From assembly GCA_963811905.1 (NCBI GenBank), contig CAWETK010000014.1, positions 76,783 to 140,782 of the forward strand: a stretch of 64,000 nt of DNA, in the 5' to 3' direction. Source of the stretch: DATFVA01 sp963811905. GTDB taxonomy: Bacteria > Bacteroidota > Ignavibacteria > Ignavibacteriales > Ignavibacteriaceae. The translations under genes were made by a program, and so were the position numbers. The stretch's first letter is position 1; every line of letters begins with the position of its first letter. The notes beneath the pieces are model-generated. The model was not told the origin of the DNA. It saw nothing but the letters and a program-made list of their open reading frames with translations, and did no database searches. Below are positions 16,657 through 24,927 of the stretch, in pieces.

Positions 16657-17838
16657 CTAATTCGCGATGACCGCTTTACCCGTTCCCTTTACTCTTCTCA
16701 CCAACTCTTTATTATTAAACCCGGTAACCATCCCTTCCTCATGCCAGTGTTTTTTACATCCGCAGTAATCAAGCAAAACACATTGGGCAGGAACATTATA
16801 CCTTTTCAGCTCCCATCCACCCTCTACAAGTGTTGTTACACAAGCCGACGCAACAACGCCGCGTACGGGCTTGCCGGGTTCAGGCGACCATAACGAAAGA
16901 TCTGATGCATGCGGAATTATATAAACATCAAATGCATCCTGACCCTTTTGGTTCTTACCGAGCTTACGCAGCTGATTGACTCTGCACCCGGGCCGGCAGT
17001 CGCTGCAAATCAATCCTTCCTTCACCTTTACAGCTTCACACTCGCCTTCGGGACGCATACGCATACAGCCAGGCACCAGTACAGCTTTAGTTTGCGCCTC
17101 GTTAAACTCCAGTCTGAATGCACGGTTCATCAACTCAGCACCTGCCATATTAAGATGATATTCGAGTCTTGATCGTGTACAGGAAATTCTGTCCTCCCGC
17201 CATTTGTAATTCTTAGCTGCCTTCTCCAGGAAAGAGTCAACATTTGCAGTATACTTACCGAGAGCCTTAAGAGCCGCATCATTAAACCAGTCAGTGAATT
17301 TTTCAACAGCATAAAATATTTCATATAATTCCTGCGGAGATTTAGTTCCCCAATACGCACGCCATCTTATGAATCTCAGGGACTGCTCCCGGAACTCACC
17401 GGTTGCTTCAAACCATTTACAGACGTGATCGATCTGATCGAGGTCAGGTATAGCGGGCTTTTTTTCTGAACCGGAAAGCAGGAAGAAAGTCATCAATATC
17501 CCGCGGCTGAAATCTATCAGAGGCTTTACACGCTGGTGTTTTTTCCTCCACTCAGCCATCCGGGCCATAGTTATAAACGGAGCGGACTTTACAGAAAGAG
17601 CTTTGCCTGCATATACTCTCCATAATACGCCAAAGCTCAGCAGTTCAAGGACATACTCTTCAAACTTCCGGATATCCTCGAGTTTATAAGCTCTCAGATA
17701 ACTTATATAATCCCGGATAAGCGGAGTAAATGTTTTGCCTGAATACTCTATTATAGTATCAGCAAAATTTTTTACATCCCTGTAATAATTTTCCGAATCT
17801 GATTTTCCATCTTTCAATGAATAGGTGATAGTCTCCAC
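16657..17838 (-). CDS. DUF116 domain-containing protein
   Basis: The product has 393 residues. The N-terminal 220 residues are helical without clear motifs. The C-terminal part is a DUF116 domain with a cysteine pattern: VPGCMR, GECEAVK, CSDCRPGCR, then ASACV and DYCGCKKHW. Such spacing suggests an iron-sulfur cluster or zinc, but no function is established for the family. Long versions with an extra helical N-terminal domain exist in anaerobes. It is transcribed away from the pst operon, from which it is separated by a polypyrimidine stretch and the Pho-box-like array. Confidence 0.8.
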   Translation of the reverse strand: METITYSLKDGKSDSENYYRDVKNFADTIIEYSGKTFTPLIRDYISYLRAYKLEDIRKFEEYVLELLSFGVLWRVYAGKALSVKSAPFITMARMAEWRKKHQRVKPLIDFSRGILMTFFLLSGSEKKPAIPDLDQIDHVCKWFEATGEFREQSLRFIRWRAYWGTKSPQELYEIFYAVEKFTDWFNDAALKALGKYTANVDSFLEKAAKNYKWREDRISCTRSRLEYHLNMAGAELMNRAFRLEFNEAQTKAVLVPGCMRMRPEGECEAVKVKEGLICSDCRPGCRVNQLRKLGKNQKGQDAFDVYIIPHASDLSLWSPEPGKPVRGVVASACVTTLVEGGWELKRYNVPAQCVLLDYCGCKKHWHEEGMVTGFNNKELVRRVKGTGKAVIAN

Positions 17839-18129
17839 TGCGCATCTCCCCGGTTATTAAATTCAATTAAAAATAAGAATAATTTCATAAAATTATCATT
17901 ACACCATTCAATTTATTTCCGATTTCCGCCCTCCGACTTCCCATCCCCTCTTCTCTCAGTCTCCCCCTCTCTCAGTCTCTCTTTCAGTCCCTTTTCCCTG
18001 TATTCGCTTAACAATTTCTTAACATATCCTTAATATTCGCTTAACATACAAATCGTCCGTTAACAATAACTTAGTCGTGTCAATTAAGAAAATAACTAAA
18101 CCATAATAATAACTTCAGAGAGAGAAAGT
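17839..18129. other. Divergent intergenic region with polypyrimidine tract and Pho-box-like array
   Basis: From about 17933 to 17997 the plus strand is C/T-rich with 'tctctcagtctc' phrases. From 18007 to 18076 there are 11-bp spaced CTTAACA-like repeats. The last 50 bases before the porin start are AT-rich, with GAGAGAGAAAG as the ribosome site. Confidence 0.65.
18007..18046 (+). promoter_or_regulatory. Pho-box-like array: four CTTAACA repeats at 11-bp spacing
   Basis: CTTAACA at 18007-18013, CTTAACA at 18018-18024, CTTAATA at 18029-18035 and CTTAACA at 18040-18046 are each separated by four bases. A weaker pair, GTTAACA/CTTAGTC, follows at 18059-18076. Tandem 7-base repeats with 11-bp period are the known binding mode of PhoB/PhoP-type regulators (Bacillus PhoP prefers TTAACA-like sites). 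The array lies 84-123 bases upstream of the porin-pstSCAB operon. Confidence 0.75.
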
Positions 18130-19179
18130 ATGAAAAAAGTGTTAATGTTCCTCACCATTATAGTCCTTTCCCTGGGAGCCTCCTCGGCACAGGAAAACAA
18201 TCCTAAATTCAGCGGACTAATGTTTGGGGATTACTTTTATAACGCAAGTTCCAGAAACGCTTCCGATAAGGATCTGAATGGTTTCCAGATCAGAAGGATC
18301 TATATAACCACCGATTACACTATTTCAGATAATTTTTCAACCCGTTTCCGATTGGAAAGTGATCAGATCGGATTAAAGGGCGGAAATACAGAATGGGGTG
18401 TAATGGTAAAAGATGCATGGTTGAAATGGAAAGACATATTCAGCGGTTCTGACCTGGTTTTTGGTATTTCACCTACTCCGGCTTTTGATGTATCAGAAGG
18501 TGCGTGGGGACATCGATACCTGGAAAAAACTATTATGGACTTAAACAAAGTTGTTTCTTCAAGGGACCTTGGAATTGATCTGAAAGGAAAATTTGACCAG
18601 AGCGGAACAGTTAAATACTGGCTGAAGATTGGAAATAATTCAGGGAACTCACCCGAAGCTAATAAATATAAAAGGTTTTACGGTCAGCTGGAATTTGATC
18701 CATCACCGGAATTACTGATCACACTCTATGGAGATTATGCTTCCTACCCGAAGGTAATGGATCCGTCGGATAATCAGTCGAAAGATAATTCTGCATTTGT
18801 CGGTGCTGCTTTCATAAGCTATAAAAAGAAAGGCAACTTCGCAATTGGTGCCGAAGGGTTTATGGCATCCCGTCAGAATCAGTACGCACCGGATCCGGTG
18901 TCTGCCCTTCAATCTCAAAACGGATTCGGCGTTTCACTCTGGGCTTATGTTAACTTTACTCCGACTGTTCAGCTCGTAGGACGTTTTGATACAGTCGATC
19001 CCAACACCGATGCAGATAAAGACGGAAGGAATATGATCCTTGCCGGTCTCCAGATTAACCCTGTAAAGAATGTAAGCATTACACCAAACGTTGAAGTCTT
19101 TACCTACCAGGCTGATGCCCCGTCAGGTGCAGACAAGAGCGATATCACACCCAGGGTAACGTTTTTCTGGGAATTTTAA
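18130..19179 (+). CDS. Outer-membrane porin, probably phosphate-starvation associated
   Basis: A 349-residue protein with signal peptide 1-20 and a beta-barrel pattern of alternating hydrophobic residues, ending with an aromatic residue (TFFWEF). The sequence style (FQIRRIYITTDYTISDNFSTRFRL) resembles Bacteroidota members of the OprO/OprP-like porin group. It is the first gene after the Pho-box-like array and 42 bases ahead of pstS, so it most likely lets phosphate or phosphorylated compounds cross the outer membrane. Substrate selectivity is inferred from the operon, not from residues. Confidence 0.85.
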   Translation: MKKVLMFLTIIVLSLGASSAQENNPKFSGLMFGDYFYNASSRNASDKDLNGFQIRRIYITTDYTISDNFSTRFRLESDQIGLKGGNTEWGVMVKDAWLKWKDIFSGSDLVFGISPTPAFDVSEGAWGHRYLEKTIMDLNKVVSSRDLGIDLKGKFDQSGTVKYWLKIGNNSGNSPEANKYKRFYGQLEFDPSPELLITLYGDYASYPKVMDPSDNQSKDNSAFVGAAFISYKKKGNFAIGAEGFMASRQNQYAPDPVSALQSQNGFGVSLWAYVNFTPTVQLVGRFDTVDPNTDADKDGRNMILAGLQINPVKNVSITPNVEVFTYQADAPSGADKSDITPRVTFFWEF

Positions 19180-19221
19180 TTTAAGAGCGGAAACAATTTA
19201 AAATCAAATAAGGAGAAATAA

Positions 19222-20253
19222 ATGAAAATGAAAATATGGTCGCTGGCTATAATAATGCTGGCAGGATTATCTTCGATAACTATGGCACAATTAAAATTAA
19301 ACGGTGCCGGTGCTACTTTCCCGTATGTAATTTATTCGAAATGGTTTGATGTTTATCATCAGAAAACAGGAATTGAATTTAATTACCAATCGATAGGAAG
19401 CGGCGGCGGAATTAAACAGGTTATTGAGGGCACTGTAGATTTCGGGGCATCTGATGCGCCGATGTCGGAAGAACAAATGCAGCAGGTTAAACAGAAACAA
19501 GGAACTGATATACTGCACATACCTACCGTAATGGGTGCAGTAGTGATTACATATAATCTGCCTTCAGTGGGTAAAGGACTTAAACTTACTCCTGAGGTGT
19601 TATCAGATATTTATATGGGTAAAATCACCAAGTGGAATGATTCAAAGATCACCTCTATCAACCAGGGGAAAAAGCTTCCAGATGAAGCAATCTTTGTTAC
19701 TCATCGGTCAGATGGCAGCGGTACTACCAATATTTTTACAGGCTACCTTTCAAAGGTAAGCGGCGCCTGGAAAAGTAAAGTGGGACAGGGAACTTCAGTT
19801 GACTGGCCGGTTGGTCTCGGCGGAAAAGGTAATGAGGGTGTTGCCGGACTCGTTAAACAGACGGAAGGTTCAATAGGATACGTAGAACTTGCTTATGCTG
19901 AACAAACCAAACTTCCTTATTCTGCATTAAAGAATAAAGCAGGAAATTTTGTAATGCCGACTTTTGATGCAGTTTCTGCAGCGGCTGCCGGGTTCATTAA
20001 AAATATGCCGGCTGACTTAAGGGTAGAAATCACAGATGCTGACGGAAAAGATTCCTGGCCGATTTCAGGTTTTACCTGGCTTCTCATTTATAAAGATTCT
20101 AAGAATAAAGAAAAAGCAAAGGCAATAGTCAATTTCTTAAAATGGGCTGTAACCGATGGCGAAAAATATGCAAAAGACTTATATTATGCTCCTCTTCCAC
20201 AGGAAGTTGTAAAACTTGATTTAAAGAAAATTGATGAGATTTCCACTAAATAA
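19222..20253 (+). CDS. pstS: Phosphate ABC transporter, periplasmic substrate-binding protein
   Basis: The protein has 343 residues and signal peptide 1-22 (ITMAQ). Typical PstS phosphate-binding segments are present: GAGATFPYVIYSKW, SIGSGGGIKQ, DFGASDAPMS, THRSDGSGTT and KQTEGSIGYVELAYA. It captures phosphate in the periplasm and delivers it to PstC-PstA. The stop codon overlaps the pstC start (TAATG). Confidence 0.97.
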   Translation: MKMKIWSLAIIMLAGLSSITMAQLKLNGAGATFPYVIYSKWFDVYHQKTGIEFNYQSIGSGGGIKQVIEGTVDFGASDAPMSEEQMQQVKQKQGTDILHIPTVMGAVVITYNLPSVGKGLKLTPEVLSDIYMGKITKWNDSKITSINQGKKLPDEAIFVTHRSDGSGTTNIFTGYLSKVSGAWKSKVGQGTSVDWPVGLGGKGNEGVAGLVKQTEGSIGYVELAYAEQTKLPYSALKNKAGNFVMPTFDAVSAAAAGFIKNMPADLRVEITDADGKDSWPISGFTWLLIYKDSKNKEKAKAIVNFLKWAVTDGEKYAKDLYYAPLPQEVVKLDLKKIDEISTK

Positions 20254-21266
20254 TGCCTTTTAGAAAGAAAGATTTCAGAAACGAAAAGTTACAGCAGGCT
20301 GACGGATCGAAAGGTTCGTCACCTGCTTTTTCTTTTTTGAGATCCGGAACTTCCGGAAAGAATATCGGGGACTTCGTCTTTGAAAATATCACCAGGTTTT
20401 TTGCGTTTATTCTGCTTTCGCTTGTTTTAATTATGCTTTTTGAAATGCTGCGCAAATCTATTCCTTCGATAGATAAATTCGGCTGGGGATTTATTAGCAG
20501 CCAGGAATGGGACCCTGTCCATGATAATTTCGGCGCATTGCCCTTCATATTCGGAACACTGTACTCTTCTCTAATTGCGTTGATCATTGCTTTACCATTA
20601 AGTGTCGGGATTGCAATTTTCCTATCCGAATTTGCACCCAAATGGCTGGAACAGCCGATGTCACTCCTGGTTGAGCTGCTTGCCGCTATTCCCAGTATAG
20701 TATATGGACTATTTGGAATTTTTGTTATGACGCCATGGCTCAGAAAAGTAGTAGAGCCATTCCTTGGGGATCACCTGGGATTTATATTTTTATTTAAGGG
20801 TCCGCCATACGGTCTTGGTATGCTTGCCGCTGCTTTAATACTCACTATTATGATACTTCCGATTATAACCTCAATCTCGCGGGACATTATGAAGTCTATT
20901 CCGGATACACAGCGCGAAGCTGCGTTTGCACTGGGGGCCACAAAATGGGAAGTAGTAAAAGTAGTTTTGACGGGCGCGAAATCAGGAATACTGGGCGCTA
21001 CTTTATTAGGACTCGGCAGAGCTGTAGGCGAAACCATGGCTGTAACTATGGTAATTGGGAACCGACCTGATATTTCGTTTTCTTTGTTTGATCCCGGCCA
21101 TACAATGGCAAGCGTACTGGCAAATGAGTTTACGGAGGCAACGAGCGATTTGTATGTAAGTTCTTTAATTGAAATAGCTCTGCTTCTTTTTGTTATGACT
21201 GTAATCCTAAATGCAATAGCGAGATTGATCGTGTGGAGTGTGACAAAGAAATACTATAGAGCCTGA
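20253..21266 (+). CDS. pstC: Phosphate ABC transporter permease PstC
   Basis: The product has 337 residues and six core membrane helices plus an N-terminal extension of about 45 polar residues. The permease EAA-type loop reads DTQREAAFALGATKWEVV, followed by LLGLGRAVGETMAV, diagnostic of PstC. It pairs with PstA to form the inner-membrane channel. It overlaps pstS and pstA by single bases. Confidence 0.97.
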   Translation: MPFRKKDFRNEKLQQADGSKGSSPAFSFLRSGTSGKNIGDFVFENITRFFAFILLSLVLIMLFEMLRKSIPSIDKFGWGFISSQEWDPVHDNFGALPFIFGTLYSSLIALIIALPLSVGIAIFLSEFAPKWLEQPMSLLVELLAAIPSIVYGLFGIFVMTPWLRKVVEPFLGDHLGFIFLFKGPPYGLGMLAAALILTIMILPIITSISRDIMKSIPDTQREAAFALGATKWEVVKVVLTGAKSGILGATLLGLGRAVGETMAVTMVIGNRPDISFSLFDPGHTMASVLANEFTEATSDLYVSSLIEIALLLFVMTVILNAIARLIVWSVTKKYYRA

Positions 21267-22120
21267 TGTTGAATAAAAAGAATACATATTACCGCTGGAG
21301 AAAAGCGAAAAGCTCATTGATGATAACTCTGACCGTAATCTGTTTTGTTATAGCTATTATTCCTTTGTTCTTAATTCTCTTCTACACCATATCACAGGGA
21401 ATATCAGCAATCAACTGGGACTTTTTTACACAAATGCCTAAACCTGCCGGAGAGGCAGGCGGCGGAATGGCAAATGCCCTGATGGGAACCGGAATACTTA
21501 TTGCGCTTGCCTGTGCTATCGGATTGCCGGTAGGCATTTTATCAGGTATATATCTGTCGGAAAACCGTACTTCCTGGTTTGCCCGTTCTGTAAGATTTTT
21601 AGCAGAAGTGCTGAACGGTATTCCGTCAATTGTAATTGGCGTGGTTGCTTATATCCTTGTTGTACTACCAATGGGAAGGTTTTCGGCACTTGCAGGCGGT
21701 TTTGCTCTCGGCATTCTGATGATGCCGCTGGTAACACGCACTACCGAAGAAATGATGAATCTCATCCCACACTCCTACAGAGAAGCCGCCCTGGGATTAG
21801 GCATACCAAGGTGGAAAACGACATTGTTTATAATACTGCCCGCTGCATTTAAAGGAATTTTTACAGGAATTCTGTTATCCATTGCCAGGGTTGCCGGTGA
21901 AACTGCTCCCCTGCTCTTTACAGCACTGGGAAACAGGTTCTGGTCAACCCAGCTGGATCAGCCGATTGCTTCACTTACAGTATTTATTTATGATTATGCA
22001 AAAGCACCTTTTGAAGATTGGAACAGGCAGGCCTGGGCGGCTGCACTTGTTTTGATTATGATTGTATCTATAATTAATATTTTATTCAGGCTGGCAACAA
22101 GAAAAAGAAAATATGCTTAG
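21266..22120 (+). CDS. pstA: Phosphate ABC transporter permease PstA
   Basis: The product has 284 residues with six helices. PstA signatures are IPSIVIGVVAYILVV, the EAA loop SYREAALGLGIPRWKT and SIARVAGETAPLLFTA. It is 11 bases before pstB and overlaps pstC by one base. Confidence 0.97.
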   Translation: MLNKKNTYYRWRKAKSSLMITLTVICFVIAIIPLFLILFYTISQGISAINWDFFTQMPKPAGEAGGGMANALMGTGILIALACAIGLPVGILSGIYLSENRTSWFARSVRFLAEVLNGIPSIVIGVVAYILVVLPMGRFSALAGGFALGILMMPLVTRTTEEMMNLIPHSYREAALGLGIPRWKTTLFIILPAAFKGIFTGILLSIARVAGETAPLLFTALGNRFWSTQLDQPIASLTVFIYDYAKAPFEDWNRQAWAAALVLIMIVSIINILFRLATRKRKYA

Positions 22121-22131
22121 TAAGGATTACG

Positions 22132-22941
22132 ATGATGACTGAAACCGATATAAATGTCAAAGAAAATTCAAACCCCGGCAGCCAGGGTTCAAAAAAAATA
22201 AGGATTGAAACAAAAGATCTTAGCGCCTATTTCTCTAAAGTACATGCTTTAAGAAATATCTCCATTACTATCCCTAAAAATAAAGTCCTTGCTATTATCG
22301 GTCCCTCAGGCTGCGGTAAATCGACATTTTTAAGATGCCTTAACAGAATGCACGAGGAAGCAGGCGGAACAATAAAAGGAAATGTACTGCTTGACGGGGA
22401 AGATGTTATGAAACATGACCCTGTTTGGCTAAGGAAAAAAGTCGGGATGATATTTCAGAAACCTAATCCATTCCCAACAATGTCTGTTGCCGAAAATGTT
22501 ACGGCAGGTTTGCGCTTAAATGGTTTTCACAATAAAAAAAGACTAAATGAAATAGTTGAAAAAAGCCTGAAACAGGCAGTTTTGTGGGATGAAGTTAAGG
22601 ATATCCTTAAGCACCCGGGGGCCGCTCTATCGGGCGGACAACAGCAGAGACTTTGTATTGCGCGGACACTTGCCGTCGAGCCGGAAGTAATCCTGATGGA
22701 TGAACCTGCCAGCGCACTTGACCCTATCTCGACTGCGAAAATTGAAGAATTGATATTCGAATTAAAGCATAACTATACAATTGTAATAGTTACTCATAAT
22801 ATGCAGCAGGCGGCAAGGGTCAGCGACCATACTGCTTTTTTCTATATGGGGGAATTGATTGAACACGATAAAACCAGCAATATCTTTACTAACCCTTCAA
22901 AAAAACAAACCGAAGATTACGTTACAGGAAGATTCGGCTGA
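22132..22941 (+). CDS. pstB: Phosphate ABC transporter ATP-binding protein PstB (first copy)
   Basis: The 269-residue ATPase has Walker A GPSGCGKST, Q loop, signature ALSGGQQQRLCIAR, Walker B VILMDEPASALD and H loop VTHNMQQ. An N-terminal extension of about 25 Ser/Asn/Gly-rich residues precedes the fold. Its last 60 residues nearly match those of the second PstB at 29021-29779, including the end TEDYVTGRFG. It powers PstSCA. A second ATG lies one codon in; the ribosome site does not decide between them. Confidence 0.97.
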   Translation: MMTETDINVKENSNPGSQGSKKIRIETKDLSAYFSKVHALRNISITIPKNKVLAIIGPSGCGKSTFLRCLNRMHEEAGGTIKGNVLLDGEDVMKHDPVWLRKKVGMIFQKPNPFPTMSVAENVTAGLRLNGFHNKKRLNEIVEKSLKQAVLWDEVKDILKHPGAALSGGQQQRLCIARTLAVEPEVILMDEPASALDPISTAKIEELIFELKHNYTIVIVTHNMQQAARVSDHTAFFYMGELIEHDKTSNIFTNPSKKQTEDYVTGRFG

Positions 22942-23446
22942 TCCTTCCGTCATTCTAACAGAATAATTACTTTCTGACTTTTGCCAATTAGAATGGCAAA
23001 AGGGTTATTGCAGAAGATCGTTCCCCGGAGACGATCAACTATAACCATTGAGCTCTGTGTGAATCTATTTATTATGTTTCAATCTGCTGCTGTTTCGCAT
23101 TCAGAATTATTTTTTCGTCAGCCGCTTAATATCTCTTACTCCTATCACATCCCTGTCAATCAGTTAAATGCAAAATATGCCGCCAGAAGCCTTAATTTGT
23201 AATAAAGCGACCGGAATATCCGGTTGAACAAAAAAAGCCTGCTATCGTAAAAAGTATGGGCTAAACCTACGCTATGCTGTAAGGTTTTCTCTCTTCCTGC
23301 TTACTTATTCAATTTTACTTATTACTTGTTCCTATTACCACTCCTTATCCTGACAACAATCGGATCTAATATCATTTTAATCCGGCCGTTCGATTCCTTC
23401 AATACCCGGGGGTAATATTCTTACATTGTTGTTCCTGGTCTCTTTC
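22942..23446. other. Intergenic region after the pst operon
   Basis: 505 bases between convergent genes. A 9-bp hairpin (22978-23002) follows pstB, and a short ACCGGA-ATA-TCCGGT palindrome lies near 23210. The remainder is AT-rich with no supported gene. Confidence 0.5.
22978..23002 (+). terminator. Hairpin downstream of pstB
   Basis: CTTTTGCCA, loop ATTAGAA, TGGCAAAAG gives a perfect 9-bp stem 36 bases after the pstB stop. There is no T run after it, so termination is plausible but not certain; it may also protect the mRNA end. Confidence 0.5.
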
Positions 23447-24162
23447 TTACTTAACAGCTCCCAGCGCAAGTGCCAGAAATCCAAAGGCACCGAAGACAAA
23501 ATGAATAATTATAGATATTGTGGTATTCTTCCTGATCTGAACTATTGCCGGAAGTATGAAGAAAATGGGAGTTGCAGAGAGCATAAGATCAAATCCCATA
23601 GGAATATGAAACCCCGCCCAAAGGATCCCATGTACAAGCCAGGTCCATTTTCCGTTTAGGAGTTCCTGTCTCGGCTGTATATACCCCCTCCACAGAAATT
23701 CCTCACCGAATATATTGAAGAAGAAAAAGACAGGCCAGACATATAGGATATACATATAACTGCCGGAAAGCGGCATATTTCTAAAGAAGAAAGGAGCTGC
23801 ATCAATATTAATAAGCGGAAGCAATACTTTTGCAATCAGAAACGATGCAAGCGACAGCAGGACAAATCCGGCAAGAGTCCACACCGTGTCAGCCCGGCTT
23901 AGTTTTTTTAATCTCATCCTACTAAGCACTGCCCGCGGTTTAACTGAGCCCGCTTCTTTACCGCTCAGAAGCCATGCCGCATACAAACATCGGTACAAGA
24001 ACAATGCAGCCCCACACTCAGAAAATAGCATATCTCTATGGGAAGCGATGTATTATTAAAAAGGAAAGGGATAGCGATCCTGCATGCAATGGTATTCAAT
24101 AAAGCAGGAACACCAAAAAGCAGAAACAATTGTTTCCAGGTTAAAGGTTTTAACTTATCCAT
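23447..24162 (-). pseudogene. CPBP family intramembrane metalloprotease, frameshifted
   Basis: Two overlapping minus-strand frames together give a complete CPBP (CAAX/Abi) protease. The 5' part (24162 to about 24014) begins MDKLKPLTWKQLF; the 3' part (to 23447) carries EEFLWRGYIQPR (Glu-Glu...Arg), AGFHIPMG (catalytic His) and HFVFGAFG. They join if one C is added to the CCCC run at 24010-24013 (G run on the coding strand): the continuous product would have 238 residues. Without it the 5' frame ends after 65 residues. Taken alone the 3' frame could start at ATG 24031 and encode 194 residues with all motifs but no first helix. A sequencing error and a true mutation are equally possible. Confidence 0.78.
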
Positions 24163-24297
24163 AACTCCGGCAGTTAAAGTTTAGATTTATTTTAGTAGAC
24201 ATTAACAAATAATTATAACCTTATGCATTAGATTTTACAACATATCATTCTGAAAAATATTATTTTTATACAATAATTAATAATTATTTTTTGCAGA

Positions 24298-24834
24298 ATG
24301 CACCTGCTGATAAAATATCTGTTCGCCTCAGGGATGATCTTACTGCTCATTTCACACGGAGTAATCCAGTTTGGTATTTTTGAGCTTTTCCAGGCTAAAC
24401 ACAAAATTGAGATCAGCCGTTTGATCAATAAAGGGATCCCGATCCACCAGCAGGTTGTTTTCCGCTTTGATAAAAATGAATACGCAGTGTATTGTGCCGG
24501 AATAAAATGGACGGATACCGACGAATTCCGTCACAATGATAAAATGTTCGACATAATCAAGATTGAAGTCAGTGAGGATTCTGTATACTTGTTCTGTTTA
24601 TATGATTCGAATGAAACCGAACTATTTACTATACTTGACAAAATTATTGAGGAAGACTCGCAAAATCCTGATGAGGAAAACGGACTGAACAATTATCTGA
24701 GTCAGTATTACTGGTGTTCATCACCTGACTATGATTCCAGTATTCCTCAGGCTGATAATAATTATTTCATCGGCTTTCTAAATGATCTCCTTGATGGCGA
24801 ATGCCTGGTGCTTACCCCCCCTCCCCGAACCTGA
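24298..24834 (+). CDS. Small membrane-anchored PPP-tail protein paired with TonB receptor
   Basis: The 178-residue product has a membrane segment at residues about 5-27, an extracytoplasmic domain and the C terminus LTPPPRT. It is a paralogue of the protein at 9711-10253 (shared FR, W-x-D, EF, M-[FY]-DII-[KR]-I, L-x-CL-x-D, PPP-[KR]-T). It lies 93 bases before a heme-type TonB receptor on the same strand. Its C-terminal half differs from the paralogue, with several Asp/Glu, one YYWCSSP stretch and extra cysteine. No known family is recognised; a periplasmic helper of the neighbouring receptor is the simplest hypothesis. Confidence 0.8.
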   Translation: MHLLIKYLFASGMILLLISHGVIQFGIFELFQAKHKIEISRLINKGIPIHQQVVFRFDKNEYAVYCAGIKWTDTDEFRHNDKMFDIIKIEVSEDSVYLFCLYDSNETELFTILDKIIEEDSQNPDEENGLNNYLSQYYWCSSPDYDSSIPQADNNYFIGFLNDLLDGECLVLTPPPRT

Positions 24835-24927
24835 TTAAAGTATACTCTTATAATATTTTCTCCGCAGCAGTGAACAACAGCCTGATTACCGGAGAATTAT
24901 GTATAACCAATAATACAGGTATTCAAA

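Noticed and set aside
22981..23202. 73-codon frame after pstB
   Set aside because: Begins inside the hairpin after the operon, has no ribosome site and no recognisable features.
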